NCBI GenBank assembly: GCA_003342815.1 | Contig: PTEX01000145.1 | Span: forward strand, 1,642,201-1,706,200 | Reading direction: 5' to 3' | DNA from: Eudromia elegans | Taxonomy: Eukaryota > Chordata > Aves > Tinamiformes > Tinamidae | DNA: 64,000 bases | In this document: piece after piece, positions 32,401 to 45,200 of the stretch | How positions within the stretch are numbered: position 1 is the first letter of the stretch | Layout of the letters: each line of letters opens with the position of its first letter | The notes under the pieces: generated by a model | Database searches by the model: none | The model's input: the letters and a program-made list of their open reading frames with translations, nothing else | What the model was told of the DNA's origin: nothing | Position numbers and translations under genes: made by a program

Positions 32401-35329
32401 CTGATAATCTCTTCAAAAATTCACGGACTGGAAAAGCTCTGCTGGGTTATTCAGTCCTCTTGCTGGAGCTTGAAGAGATACAACAGTCTTCATGCAAAAG
32501 AGAAAGTTTATAAACCTACCCATCTAGTTCCAGCCTTTTGCTAACATGGACAGACGAGGAATGGATTTGAGTACGCTAAATCATACACCTTTTTTTCAGT
32601 ATGAACATACAGCTTTGGCGGGGATCATCGTCCTTGCTCCCTTGAAAGCAGCACATTTAGCACTGCAGTGTTCTGAGAGAAATTCAACTACTTTTTCCCT
32701 CCTCATGCCCATTCCTACTCCTCCAATTACTATTTAAAAAAAATCATGAAGGGAAGATGACTCGTTTTCTCTTCTTTTTCCCTTTGCCTTCCTGTCCGTG
32801 TTTCTCACAGAAGAGGCTTGCTTTCCTCCGGCTGCTTTGGGACCTGTCTGCTCAATAGCTCTTCTCAGAGACATACTCAGTGTGATCAAAGGATGATGTT
32901 GGGCTCAGGTAGCGCTCATCAATGTCAATTTTTATCTCACACACCTCTGCACTGGGCTGCACATTGTCAAGTGAAAAGACATCCTGCAATGTCTTCTTTC
33001 CCCTTTAATCCTCACCTAGCATTACTCAGGTCACATGAGATGCAAATACAGGAGGCAAAGAAAAGCCAGCTCAAAACAACTGAGCTTTGGCTCCATCAAG
33101 ACATTTTTCTCTTCCCACTGTCTCTTCCAGAAACAAAGTAGAAAACATCTTTTGATCTTATGTCTATGAAGAAAACACTTCCTAGCAGACTTCATGTTAT
33201 GGAAAAGATAGAGGGCTCTGTCCTGGTGTCTGGAAGGCTGATAAACACAAATGAGAGGTTTTCTTAGTGAATAAAGATAGGTAAAACTAGAATTCCACTA
33301 CGAGCATAAATCTATGTTGTTCATGATTAATTTCCCTAGAGACAAAATATCCATGTTGCATTTTATCCTCATTGCCCAGATTTTCTATATTCTAAATTTT
33401 CTCTTGCATACTTCATTGGAAAGCAGAGATTTGTAGCTACTTTATCACCTGCACCATGTATACAATACCTAATTACAGCTTAGAGAGTAAGTTTGATCTG
33501 ATCTTAAAAAAAAATCTCTATCAAAGGGATTTAATAATACAATATGTAGAATCAACCTCACTCCCACTTAAGAAGTATCTTTCAGGACTATAGGACCATG
33601 TTCTTTATATATATATTTATGTATATACATTGCCTCTGGACAGCCAGACAATTGCTATGTTATGAAGGCCAAATATTTTGCAGTTTTTAAGAATTGCCAA
33701 AACTGTAATATGAACTTGTGATCTCTCAGTATAGTCTTGTACGGACTGATATCTTTCTGTGTAATGGGGCACTGCCTCAGATAACCTAACAGATGCCTCC
33801 CTGAGCCTGTAATTCCAGCCTTTGTTCCTGCTTTATGGATTCTGCCAAATGCTCATGTGCCCCGCGGAGAAGTTTGGAGGCTTTGATCACACAGACTGTG
33901 CAGATGCTTCCCATCTCTGTGTAACCTTATATTGGGTACATCACGGACATTCTTCTTTGGGATAGCAAGCATTTAAAGAGAAACAATGGCAAAACGCAGA
34001 GCCCACTTCATAGAGCGTGTGCTGAAGAGGTAGCCATGGTGCATGAAAGTTACTGAATAAAGGCCATTTAAAAAACCCCAGAACTGTAGGCACTCGCTCT
34101 CTATAAAATGCAATATCCCTATTCCTCACCACACACAACTTAACGGATGAAGTCAACACAATGTTTAATACAATGCTTGATAACTTAGTAGTCTTCAAGA
34201 CCGACTGGTGGAAGGATTTTGTGACTGGATGAAATGTAACGCTGGAAATAAAGAGTAATGGACTAACTGCGAATGTCTGTCACAGACTTCTGTAACAGCC
34301 TTCATGGACCCATTTTTGACTCAGAGTAACATTTTACTGTGTGAACTCTTCTTGCAGTCCTGTTTTGTAACTGTGAGGAAATGCTTAGAGGTCCTAATAA
34401 AAATGTTGAGACACATAGGCAGGGAATAAGCAATAATTAAACTCAATCAAAAACTTGAGGTTAGTATGAGCTTCCATTTAGTAAGAGCCTCCAAAGTTGA
34501 AATAGAAGCTACTAAATTAGAACCCAACTACCTTTACAGCAATAAAAATGGGAGGTTAGATTTAAAAGACAACATTTGCCCTTGTGTTTCTTGGAAGAAC
34601 TCTCTATCTCCAAATTGACAGTGCAGCTGTTCACATAAAATTACACAGAATCATTAATAAATTCTCTGCAATCACAAAAAGTATGGCAAGTCCAACAATC
34701 TGAAGAACAGTATGGATCAAATTGTTCAGCTGAATTAGAGACCAAGCATATTTCTTTCATGTGGCTGTAGTATTTTATTTGTCAAGGGCAAATAATAAAA
34801 TAAATTATAATTTAAGAGAGGAAAAGAAATTGGTCTAAATCCAGCCATGTGCACTGACAGTTTCTTGTAATATTCCATGATGATCCAAGGGGCTGGGAAT
34901 ATAGAAGGTGACTGTCAGCACACAGCAAAAATATTATCACACACTTCAAAGTTATTGGCTGCCTTTCCTCAAATAAAGCCAGAGCTTTAACGTGCACGCT
35001 GATGGAAACAGGATGGCCCCTTTCAAACCGAGAGGATACAGACAGACAAGGCGGTAAGATGAGACCAGCAGGAGCCAGCACACGGAGAGCTGCAATAAAT
35101 CCAGGTCATAAACAAAATGCCTTCTATCCTTACAGCCTTCAGAGGCCCCCGGGCTCTCTAAAAGCGTGGCAAGTACCCTGCTGTGCTCTGGCCTTGTAGA
35201 CCTGGTGGAGCTCAGAGGAGGAACCGAGTCCTGTGGTTTTTAATGACAAACACCCTGCTAACTCCAATGTTCTAAGAGTCTTTGAGGAGAAACGAGTGCC
35301 TTTTCAAGGGCAGTCAGCAATAAAGTCTG

Positions 35330-35930
35330 ACCTTTTTGAACGGGCAGCTCTCGGTGGCCCTACGGTAGGGGTAGAGCGGTGCAGGTTGTACAGCCAGCGC
35401 CCGCGGCAGTCCCAGACCTGACCTCCCGCCGCTTGCCCTGGTGAGGGGCTCCGCGTTCGGCACTGTCTAGGCTGCTCACACCGACAGACACAACCAAGAG
35501 CTGGGCTAGGAGGTGCTGCCCGGCCCAGAGACATCCTGTCGCTCATAAATCACAGCATTAGCCACAGCGCTGGGACTTTAACTCCCCGACACTGCTCACA
35601 AGCCACGTTTTCCACACACAGCTCGTTAAAACTGAATGCGGGAGGCACTGTATCCTGTGGTTGGTTTCCAGGGTTTGACCACACAAGAGGCGCACCTCAA
35701 AAGCACGGCCCAAGGCGGGCCTCGAGGACGAGCCGCCACTTGCACACAGAGATAACCTAACCGCTCGGGTTCACGCCGTGCTTCAGAGGGAGTTTTTTGG
35801 GGCGTCTCACCTAACGCTCGTGAAGCTCTTGTGCTTGCGGCTGGGTGAGGTGCTTCTGCCATGCACGGCAGCAGCTTCATGCAGGGCCCTGTCCTGCCCC
35901 TGACACGCGGCACGGGTTCTCACAGTCAAA
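35330..35930. other. GC-rich stretch with moderate CpG content
   Basis: Composition rises well above the flanks (for example CCAGCGCCCGCGGCAG near 35394). It lies 3.6 kb beyond the WASL poly(A) site. Several short frames are open on both strands because of composition; no protein family is recognised. Confidence 0.4.
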
Positions 35931-38900
35931 ACCGAGCAAGATGGCAGGTGCCCAGGCACTTTGTGTACCCTCCTAAAGGGCTACTAGCAGTCTAACGGTA
36001 AGAGGTCAAGCCCTGAAAACAGTTTTGGGAAAGACATACAGAAACCTAAGTCTAGTTTTAGAGTGCAGTCGGGAACTATGACAATCTTTTCTCATATTGA
36101 ATCATCTCCCAGAAGATTTCTGGTCTAGCCGAAAGGCTGCTCTAAGAATGAAATTAGTAACATGGGTCTTAACTTTAGTCAGTGCCCATGCCTGCAGCCT
36201 TTTGGGAATGCAGTTATACCCCTGAGTGCAAACGAGTTTCTCTGAATCCATGAGGAATCCTTTTCTTGTCCACCCATCTCACATTGACCATTACAACAAC
36301 CTAGAAACAAGTTTCTCTGTTGGTCATTGGATGTTCCTGAGCAGTCTTGAAATAAAGATGTAGTTAAGATTATCTTATTTTTCTCCAAGAGGAATCCACA
36401 CCAGGAACAACTTCTGTTCACTTTGAAAACTGATGGGCTGCCTGGTTAAGAACACATTACCACCATGTGCAGATACCAATGCTTTTCTGAGAGAACTAAA
36501 ACCCTGCAGAGACCGCCCGTCAAGAAAGTCTGCATTTCTTTCCCTGAACCAGAGCACACCATTCAGACCAAAGCTTTGGAAAGGCCATCAGGAATTACTT
36601 CTAAAGATATATTAGTTTTATCTGGCATAATGTGAGACAGACTTCTGCCAGAAGTAACAATAAGGTGCCACTTGCTATGCTTTTCTTCCAGAAATCGTTT
36701 ATTCATGTATGAAAGAGGCAGTCAAGTACAAAGGCTGAGCTCTGATGGGATGCTGAGAACTAATCAATAGCATCCCCACTAAAACAGCAAGATTATGGTC
36801 TATTCTCTCCCTGTCATGTGACCTTACCAACCACTTTGATACAGGAAATTTCTTTTTTTTTTTTTTTTTAATTATTAAATTAGAGATGCCACTATAAGCA
36901 TTATTAGAAGTGCCAAATTTGGGCCTGATCACTGTTTAATACCAGAGCACCTCATGTGCTCTCTAGAACTAGTTTTCTTGCAGGCATTGGGGACAGTAGG
37001 TAAGCGTCAGGAATTCTTTGTCTGAGGACTAGCTTATTTAAGCTGCAACAGGCACAACCTACCTCTTGGCGAGGGTGCTTCACAAGGCTGATTCTGAGCA
37101 TTTTCCTGCCCGGGCCACCAACCTTTCATGCTCACAAACCTTCGCTGCGATGGGGCTCCAGAGTGCAAGGGGTTTTATCTAAACAAGGGCTTGAATGCCT
37201 TTCCATTTCGTGTTGAACTTTAAAATAAAAACACATTCCCTGCTGACAGGGGAACAGGCTTAGCTCTGCCAAAGGATTTATTGTTTGAGGATTATTTTCT
37301 CCCTCAACGACGAGGAAATAGGTGCTGCTTTGGTTGAAAAAACATTATTCCAACATGAAAGATTTCCAGTAGCACCTCCAGCACAGAATGATTCTTTCAC
37401 ACACACACACAAACCCCATATACAAGCATCTCTGATCAGTGCAACTTGTTCCCCCAACACTTAGGAAAGTCCCCCCTACCCACAAAGGCTTTCAGAGCCA
37501 GCTCGACTGCTCTGGCAGCTGTTTATTCTATGGCATCAACATTCACAGGCGTGACTTTAAGGGCCTCCCCGTGGTATTTAATTACTGTGTCTGCACACGC
37601 ACTATCATCTCTTCTTATTCCTTAGTCTCCAGCTTTAAACTCCAGGTTGTCACGTGGCACAGTCTGCACAAACAAGAACACAGCGCTGGTTATTGCTCTT
37701 CCCTAGCTTGTTCCGTTCTTACAACTCCCCTGACGGTTCTCAGAAAAGCTTACACTGCCCCCTCTAATCAGCGAGTACCAAGTGGAAATTCACACTGCCC
37801 GAGTAACAAAACTCAGGATTAACCTCCCATTAACCTTCAGGGAGGAGGGAAAAAAGAAACACAAAGCAATGGCTAGAGAATTTCTCCCTCCAAAGACTAC
37901 AACAGCACTTCAGAGCAGTAAGGCCTTTAAGTATGTGTTTTAGTGCTAACAGATTTAAAAAAAAAAAAGTAAAAACATTAAGCTGTTTAGAGATGGGTGA
38001 GTGCTGTGGGTATGCCCAAGCCATGTTGCCCAAAACCATGTCAGGGCAGAACTTGAATATCTGGTAAATGACTATTCCAGCCCATTCCAGCAAGCCACTC
38101 TACAAATATTGTAAAATTCAGACAAATTTTGTCAGAAAACAACTCTTATTATTTGCATTTCAAACCTGATGCAGTGACTGGTTCCATTTCTCTTTTTAAC
38201 ATGTGTTTCTTTTGTAGCTGCAATTTTCAAAAACGAAGTTGTTAAAACCAACAAAAACCTCCTCGTTTCTATGACCACCCTCAAGCTTTCAAGAATTATC
38301 TGAGAGAAAAAAATGTCAGGCTAGTGACTGGCTGCCACTTTAACCATCCACATTAAACCCAGACAGCTAATGTCCTAGTTTGCTGTTGCCCCATGGTTTA
38401 TTTCTTCTCACACACAGAAAACACCAGCCAGTAAACAAACACATAGTGACAGGTACTCCCATGGTAGTGCCATGCAGCAACACTGCCCCTTTTAAAAGAA
38501 AAGGGTTTAATATCTTCTAAGCTTCCCTAAACCGTTTTCATTTTTCTAAAAATAAAGCAGCTTATCAGTGTACTTAAGCTTCAGGAACGTTAATTGGACT
38601 AGGAATTCCTCTAACGATTAGATAAGGGCTGTTACAATGGATTGACAACAGTCCTCAAAAGAAAAAAAAAAAAAAAAAACAAAACAAAACAGCAAAACAA
38701 AAACTCCACTCCTTTTTTCTTCATTCCATATCCCTTACACAATGTTAGTAACTGTTGTCAATTAAATGACGAAATTTGGAAAGAAAAGCTTCCTCTCAGA
38801 AGCACGTTTTCAGCTTCTGTTTGCTAAGCGGAGAGGAAATAACCGCGGGCTCTGGCCAGCCCTGTCAGTAACAGCCTGAACTTCGCGTTGTACTTGAGGC

Positions 38901-39514
38901 CTGAACCCAGGACCGGGCCAGCGTAACGAGATAAACACTGGAGACGCCAGACTATTCAGACCCAGAGCAGAAAAGCAGACTTATGAAACAGAGCAAGCTC
39001 AAACACTACCTTCCTAGGTGCAAGATATCTGCATCTTGAGAAAAGGTTAAAAAAACAGAGTTTTCTAAAAAGACTCAACTCAACTGAGCGCTCATTCTGG
39101 ACCGTTCCTTAATGAGGCTATTTTTGCTCAACCTTGAAGGGTTATTGTGTTACCGAACCCAGGGCGGGCAGCAGGCGCCGTTTCCAGAGAAGCTGCTGAG
39201 CAGCGGTCCCGTGTGCCAGCAGGACGGGGTGTCACATTCTCGGCCTCATTGTGTTTATTCACCAGCACCATCCAACTTTCCAGAGACGTGAAAACTACCG
39301 AGATTTGACAGCAACTATTTACTGCTTGGTGAACTTGGCTAGGCAACCAAAATTACTTTCTAAGTGTGTAATCAATACCTACAGCTATTTTAAAGGCTAT
39401 TCTTGTATAACAAAACTCAGATCAAACACAATTAACCTTCAAGGAGAGGGGGCAAAACGCATTGCACAACAATTAACACTTGAAAACAAAATAAAAAAAT
39501 AACCACAGTTTTAC

Positions 39515-42176
39515 ACTAGTCGGGTCAAATTAATTTTATTATGCTCCATGATGAATTGCCACCAGTGCAACATCCTATTCACTGTACATTTCAAAAATTC
39601 ACATACTAAAAATTTCCGTTTCATAAATGGAAAACTGAATGATTGAGACTTTTTTTTTGTACGGCTTTTGTATGTGTAAGTGGCTAGCTGATATTGTCTA
39701 TGCACACAGAGTGTTGAGATACACAAGCCTCATGCTAGTCTGTTAATTGCTAAGGCTACCTGGGCAGTCGCGTAACCGGAGCACACAGGAGAGGCCTTCA
39801 CCACAACGCTTAGCAGCGACGCGCCGGCATCGCGGAACGCCGTCTTCTGCTCACAGTGCAGGCGGTGGGCGCGGAAGCAGCGGCAAGACGTTACCTTCAT
39901 TGCTAGTGCAGTCCTTATGCCTGAATTTTGTCATGTACACGCACTATTGTAAAGCTAATATTAATCTGGATGCCACAGAATGCCAGTGTACTTTTTATAG
40001 AGAGAAAAGAAAAAGGAAAAGAAAAAAAAGCCATTCCTTTGGCCAATATCTACAAATAGGAGTTGTATTCAATAAGAAAACTTCACCAGAGCTCCCAAAA
40101 TCTGGAATCAAAATTTGATTAATGAACTGTAATGTGCATAATTATATTACAGAAATCGCAACTCAGAAAACATAAGAGTTAAACATACCTATTAATCAGC
40201 GTGTATGGAAAACCTCTAGGCCTCATCTGCTTAATTTTAAACGCCCTATATGCAGTAAGAATAAGGAAGCAGAGCCAGAAGTTATATGAAAGGCATACAA
40301 TTGTTTTCCTTATACACAAGCTCATAACTCCATGGACATTAGTTAACCCAGGCTGCGCTTGCACTTGACTCAATGCTCAAGCCATGACAGCAGCAAAGCT
40401 GGTAGGAAGGGTTTCCAGTAGCAGAGGGCAATGCAAAAGCTACTGCAGGAAAGTTAGACCACTTGGAATTTTCTTTTTCCTCAAGTTATGTGCTTAAATT
40501 ACTCCTGGAAGAAAGTCAGCATCCTCTGAATAACTTAACTACAGCCATACCTCTCCCACCACCTTTCAGCAACTTTCCTTCCTTTTTCATAAACTCATTC
40601 TCTAAAGATTAGGCTATAACTGTGTTTGAAATCCAAGCCATATCATGCAGGTCCAGCCTGTCAAGATCGGATCAACACCGGGTTTCAGTCAATACAATTC
40701 CGATAACTTAAATTTGATATCTTGACTACAAGTCAGAGATCCAGGAACACCATGTATTAACTACGCTCCAAATATGACTGACTTAACTAAATATTCTGCG
40801 TCAGTTAATGTGGTTCTCTTAAAAAAGGAAAACAAAAAAACACACTCTACCTGAAAATTACAGTAAGTAACAGTAATTAGCGCTGCAGATATTAAATACC
40901 CACCTAACATAGATAAGTATTTTGTAATAGGCAGATATGCCAATGTTTACCACACTAGAGAAGTACAACTTATATAGATGTGCAAGCTGTGAAATGAGAA
41001 ACCCATTTTCGGTCCACTTGCTCCAATACCGTTCCTGTGAATAGGGTCCTTGATCTTCATCGCAACCTTTGGTCTTAAAGCCAACATATGAAGACAGAAT
41101 ATTGCCATCAAGTCCAGTACATATTCGAAGTGTCTATTCCGAGTCAATGCCTCTCCGACTTCCTGGATGCGGGACTGGTGCTTCAGCATTTATGTACCAT
41201 AACTCAAAGACTGCAAAGTAATACCACTAAAGTTTACTTTATTAGTACACCAATGCCCTACACATTTTAAAATGTAATTAAACATTATTGAAGCAAGCAT
41301 TAAATGCAGCCCTTCAGCCCAAAGAACAGATAAAACTGATTTTAAAAATAAATCAAACTGTAGCAATTGCCAGACTCCAGTAAAGCCCCCCAGCAATTTA
41401 CACTTCTTCAGTTTGAAAGGTAAGAGCTGGAAAGAGAGGACCGAACTGGCCTGCATCAGAGATGTCCTTGCCACTACTTTACTACCCTGTTTGACCTCAA
41501 ATAGGCAGCTCTCTAATTAAAGCACTCAGGTATTCACTGCTGTTCAAGAGCAGTCCGTATTGCTACAGTTAGGGCAAGGTAATCTTCACAACTAGCTGTG
41601 CATATCTGTATGATTTTGGTTTTAAGTAAAACGTGCTAGAAAGGTTTGAACTGCCATGTTGTGATGTACTTGTAACTGCGCAATATCATAAACCAGCCTC
41701 AACATTCATGTAATATTGCATTTGAAATGAGGGGCTAAATAAACTAAGAGCTGCATCACTTAAAGAACATAGTGCTATACTAGGTTTTAATAAGAAAATT
41801 TAGATACAGAAAAAGTAGGGTATGAAAATAGTGTTTTCCTTCTTGCATTATAACTAAATTACATTAAGGTTTTTGTCAGTCTCACATATTACATTTAAAC
41901 TCCCTTGTTGATGGAATGGAAAGTATTCACATGTACATGATTATCCAGGTGTAAACTTGCACACATTAACAGGGAGTAGCTTTGTAGAGGATTATGACAA
42001 ACCTTTACAGATTAAATGAGGTATTGCACAGATTAATAAAAAAGCAAAAGGCAACAAAAATATACAGCAAATTGGTAGAACATTTACATGATAAATTTTA
42101 CAGAATCCATAGACAGAAAGTAGTGTTTAGTATATCATTCACCTTAAAAAATATATATATATAATATAATATATGA
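39515..42176 (-). other. WASL: WASL 3' UTR, about 2.7 kb, poly(A) signal AATAAA at 39540-39535
   Basis: From the WASL stop the minus strand is non-coding down to AATAAA (plus-strand TTTATT at 39535-39540), followed by GT/T-rich sequence. The length is similar to the long 3' UTR I recall for mammalian WASL. Just after the stop is an (AT)n tract (about 42148-42176). A small CpG-rich patch at about 39770-39890 lies inside the UTR. Earlier poly(A) sites may also be used. Confidence 0.6.
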
Positions 42177-42238
42177 TCAATCGTCCCATTCGTCATCATC
42201 CTCAAAGTCTTCTTCATCATCCTCATCCTCATCTTCAT
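42177..42238 (-). CDS. WASL: WASL terminal coding exon (acidic tail)
   Basis: Acceptor CTTGTCTTGTAG|AT, then an acidic Asp/Glu tail with the conserved tryptophan (EWDD), and TGA at 42179-42177. The tail binds Arp2/3. Confidence 0.95.
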
Positions 42239-45200
42239 CTACAAGACAAGGAAGCACAAGTCACTCGCATGCAGGACAAAAGTGTTCTATATTTATTCCA
42301 AAATTTTAATGGGCGGAGCATGGGAGGAAAAGGAGGAGTGAGAATAGAACCATTATTTCAGCAAAGCCAAGACAATCTATTTGGGAACACCGAAGTATTT
42401 TTCCAAAATTGCTACATGTGACATTCATCTTAAGCTGCAACCACTATCAAAAGGTAAGTTCTAATTCATTTCTTACTGACTTCCTAATACAGGGGAGGAA
42501 AAAAAACCCCAAAAACCAAAAAACAAACAAAAACCAAGCAAACCAAAAAAAACCACAAAACATTGCAGCCCCCCCATCCCATCAAGAAAAAAAAGACATT
42601 TCTTTTGCTGTGGGAGAGGAAACAATTTTCATTTCACACTTTCACTGCTATTACTTTTCTCTGAAAAAGTGAGCAGATATCATGTTCATACTGGATTTTT
42701 AATTTCAGGCACAAATTCATTCCTGAAACTTAAGGACTGCTTCCTCAAACTTACCTTATGAAAGGATTTTTTGCTTACTGTCTAAGCAGGGGAGATAAGT
42801 TCTTGTTGGCTATAGACTGCTATTGTTACTGGAATATTACAGACTGCTTCTATTTTTAATTTTATTCCATCTTCCATTTGTCTTTATACATTTAGTTGGC
42901 CACAATTAGTAAATTATTGTACATATAAAAATACTGATTTGTCAGGTCAGGAAATTCACCTCCCAGAAGCTCTGAATTTAGCTTCCTTCTGGTGTTTAAT
43001 TTGTGCAAAGCAATTTGTGCAAAAATTGGAAGTACTATGTAGGTCAACAAATCAATATATAATTATATTGCACACAACCAAAGTGTCTGCAAAGTGCAAG
43101 TGCAGATTTGGTTCTGACATAAACCCTGGAAGAAAAAAAAAAAAGTATCAGACTAAAAAAGAGGAGGTGCAACCAAATGGCTGCACTGCAGCTACTGAAC
43201 TGTACTCATTACAAGCTGACATTTGAAAAATGCCAGCCCAGTAGTCGTTGCTGTAGTCTTCCTTTTTCAACATACTGAAGTCTGAAAAGTTTGTTCAGTA
43301 AAAAGTATAGAGCTGGTCAAGCAACACTAGTCATCCATTCACTATCCAGCAGGTGGCATTCAAAGTACACTAGAAACCACAGAGAACTAAGAACTGGCAA
43401 CTCCGCAAGAGTCCTTGCTTCTAGAAACAGATTTTTTAAAAAATCATGCTTTACAAAATATTCTTTTGACTAACATTACATTAGATATCTAGTGGATAAA
43501 AACTTATTAGATATAAAAAAAAAGTCTTTAGAAGAAGTGGTTACTAACCTTGATTAGTAATTTTTAATTCAGTATTACTGCCAACAACTATATACAACTA
43601 ATTCTCAAAGCAGCAGAATGCAACCACTGAACCCACCACTAATGGTCTGTCTGGAGCATTCTATATTTGACTATATTTTTTTTTCCTATTAATATTTTAT
43701 GTTGCATTGAACTCTTAACACTTGGAATTTTTTCTGACATCAAGCTGTCTTGATGTCAGGATTTACCAGGCTTACCTGAAGAATGAATGGCTTTGCTCCT
43801 TTTCTGCATAACTTCCATTAAGGCACCCACAATTCCTGACGTGGGTGCAGGCGTAGGTGGTGCACTCTCCTGGCCATCAGATACCTTAAAGAAAAAAAAA
43901 CAAACAAAAAAGCACATACAAAGATGTAATCAGAACAACAGCCTGTACATTTCTAGACAAACTATCCTTATAAAATTGCTGAACGTGTTTTCAGCTGGAA
44001 GGACAAGTGAAACAACAGTTTCAGTTTTCTTAGATCAAACTAGAACTATGTAAAAAAAAAAAGTCAGAATCTTTTTTTGACATATAATCTTGAGAAGAAC
44101 TGGTATTGCACATTACAACTCATAAACCAGGAAGCAAGCACTCGGCTAACAGAAAGCTTCTTGATGTAAACACATAGGCGTACTGATTATACAGCCTCTC
44201 CCTCACAGATACCCTTTCCATCCCTAATATACAACAGTTTTTCTTCTTGTTTGTTAAGTTTGTTAGTCAAGTTTGTTTGGGGCTGATAATCCCCTCTGAA
44301 ATCAGTCTTTGATACTGCATACTTGTACTAACAATTAAATATTAATATGCCCTTACACATTTTACACCAGATGCATCAAATGCACAGAGGAATGGAAAAA
44401 AAAAAAAAGCAGAACTGAGAGTCAGTGAGGTTTTTCAGAGAAAAAATGGGTTGAGCAAAAAACTTGCACTGAGCATCAGATTAGCTGAAAGTTGAAAGTT
44501 GTGAAAAAAGCAGTTTAAACCAAATGTGTAAAGAACACAATGCAAGACAGTGACAAGTAATAACTAACAAGGGACAAAGAAATGAACTGCACTTACAGAG
44601 TACGAAGGACTGAAGAGGGAACTGAAGAACGGTGAAAAGATTGAAGTTAAAATATAAGAGGGAAGAGAGACATGGCCTGAAGAAACTTTAGAAATATCTT
44701 CTCCCACTTCCGCGTTAGAATCATTTCAAAAAAATTTAAAAGCTTGACTAACTCAGGTGATAAAACCCATAAACTCTAGAAAACCCTCATATTTCAGATC
44801 TCCAAGGCCAAAGGGATATAGTGTTATCTGTTGTACATCAAGCACAGGTGGGCAGTGTGTGCTAGTTTAAGTTTGTTTAAAAAAAAAAATATACTGCCTC
44901 AAACATCTCAAACTGAAATACAGTTACACATTTACTGATAAATTAACGACTGTTATGCCACAATAAATACACTTCATTTCCCCTTCTCTTTTTTCTTTAA
45001 AGTGTCACAGTCTTTATTTACCTTGGGGCATTACACTTAATCAACCTAGACATGTCAGCAAATGTCCTTCATGAGGAATTCTCAATGCAATGCTATGACT
45101 GTGTTCAATATTTTTTGCAACTTTTACAGTATAAAATTTTCTCTGCAGACTTATTTGTTAAAAGCATACTTCTAAAAATGAAATGACTACAGAAAGAAGT

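Larger units (their letters stand above)
28431..39514. other. Intergenic region between LMOD2 and WASL
   Basis: It contains a decayed CR1 at about 29000-29480, GC-rich stretches near 30.3-30.8 and 35.3-35.9 kb, an (AT)n tract near 33607-33630 and A/T homopolymers near 36850, 37960 and 38660. No gene with domain or splice support is seen. Confidence 0.6.

Noticed and set aside
33604..33632. TATATA-rich tract as a promoter TATA box
   Set aside because: Low-complexity AT sequence with no gene start nearby.
37439..37822. 127-codon plus-strand frame
   Set aside because: No recognisable protein, no splice support and ordinary composition.
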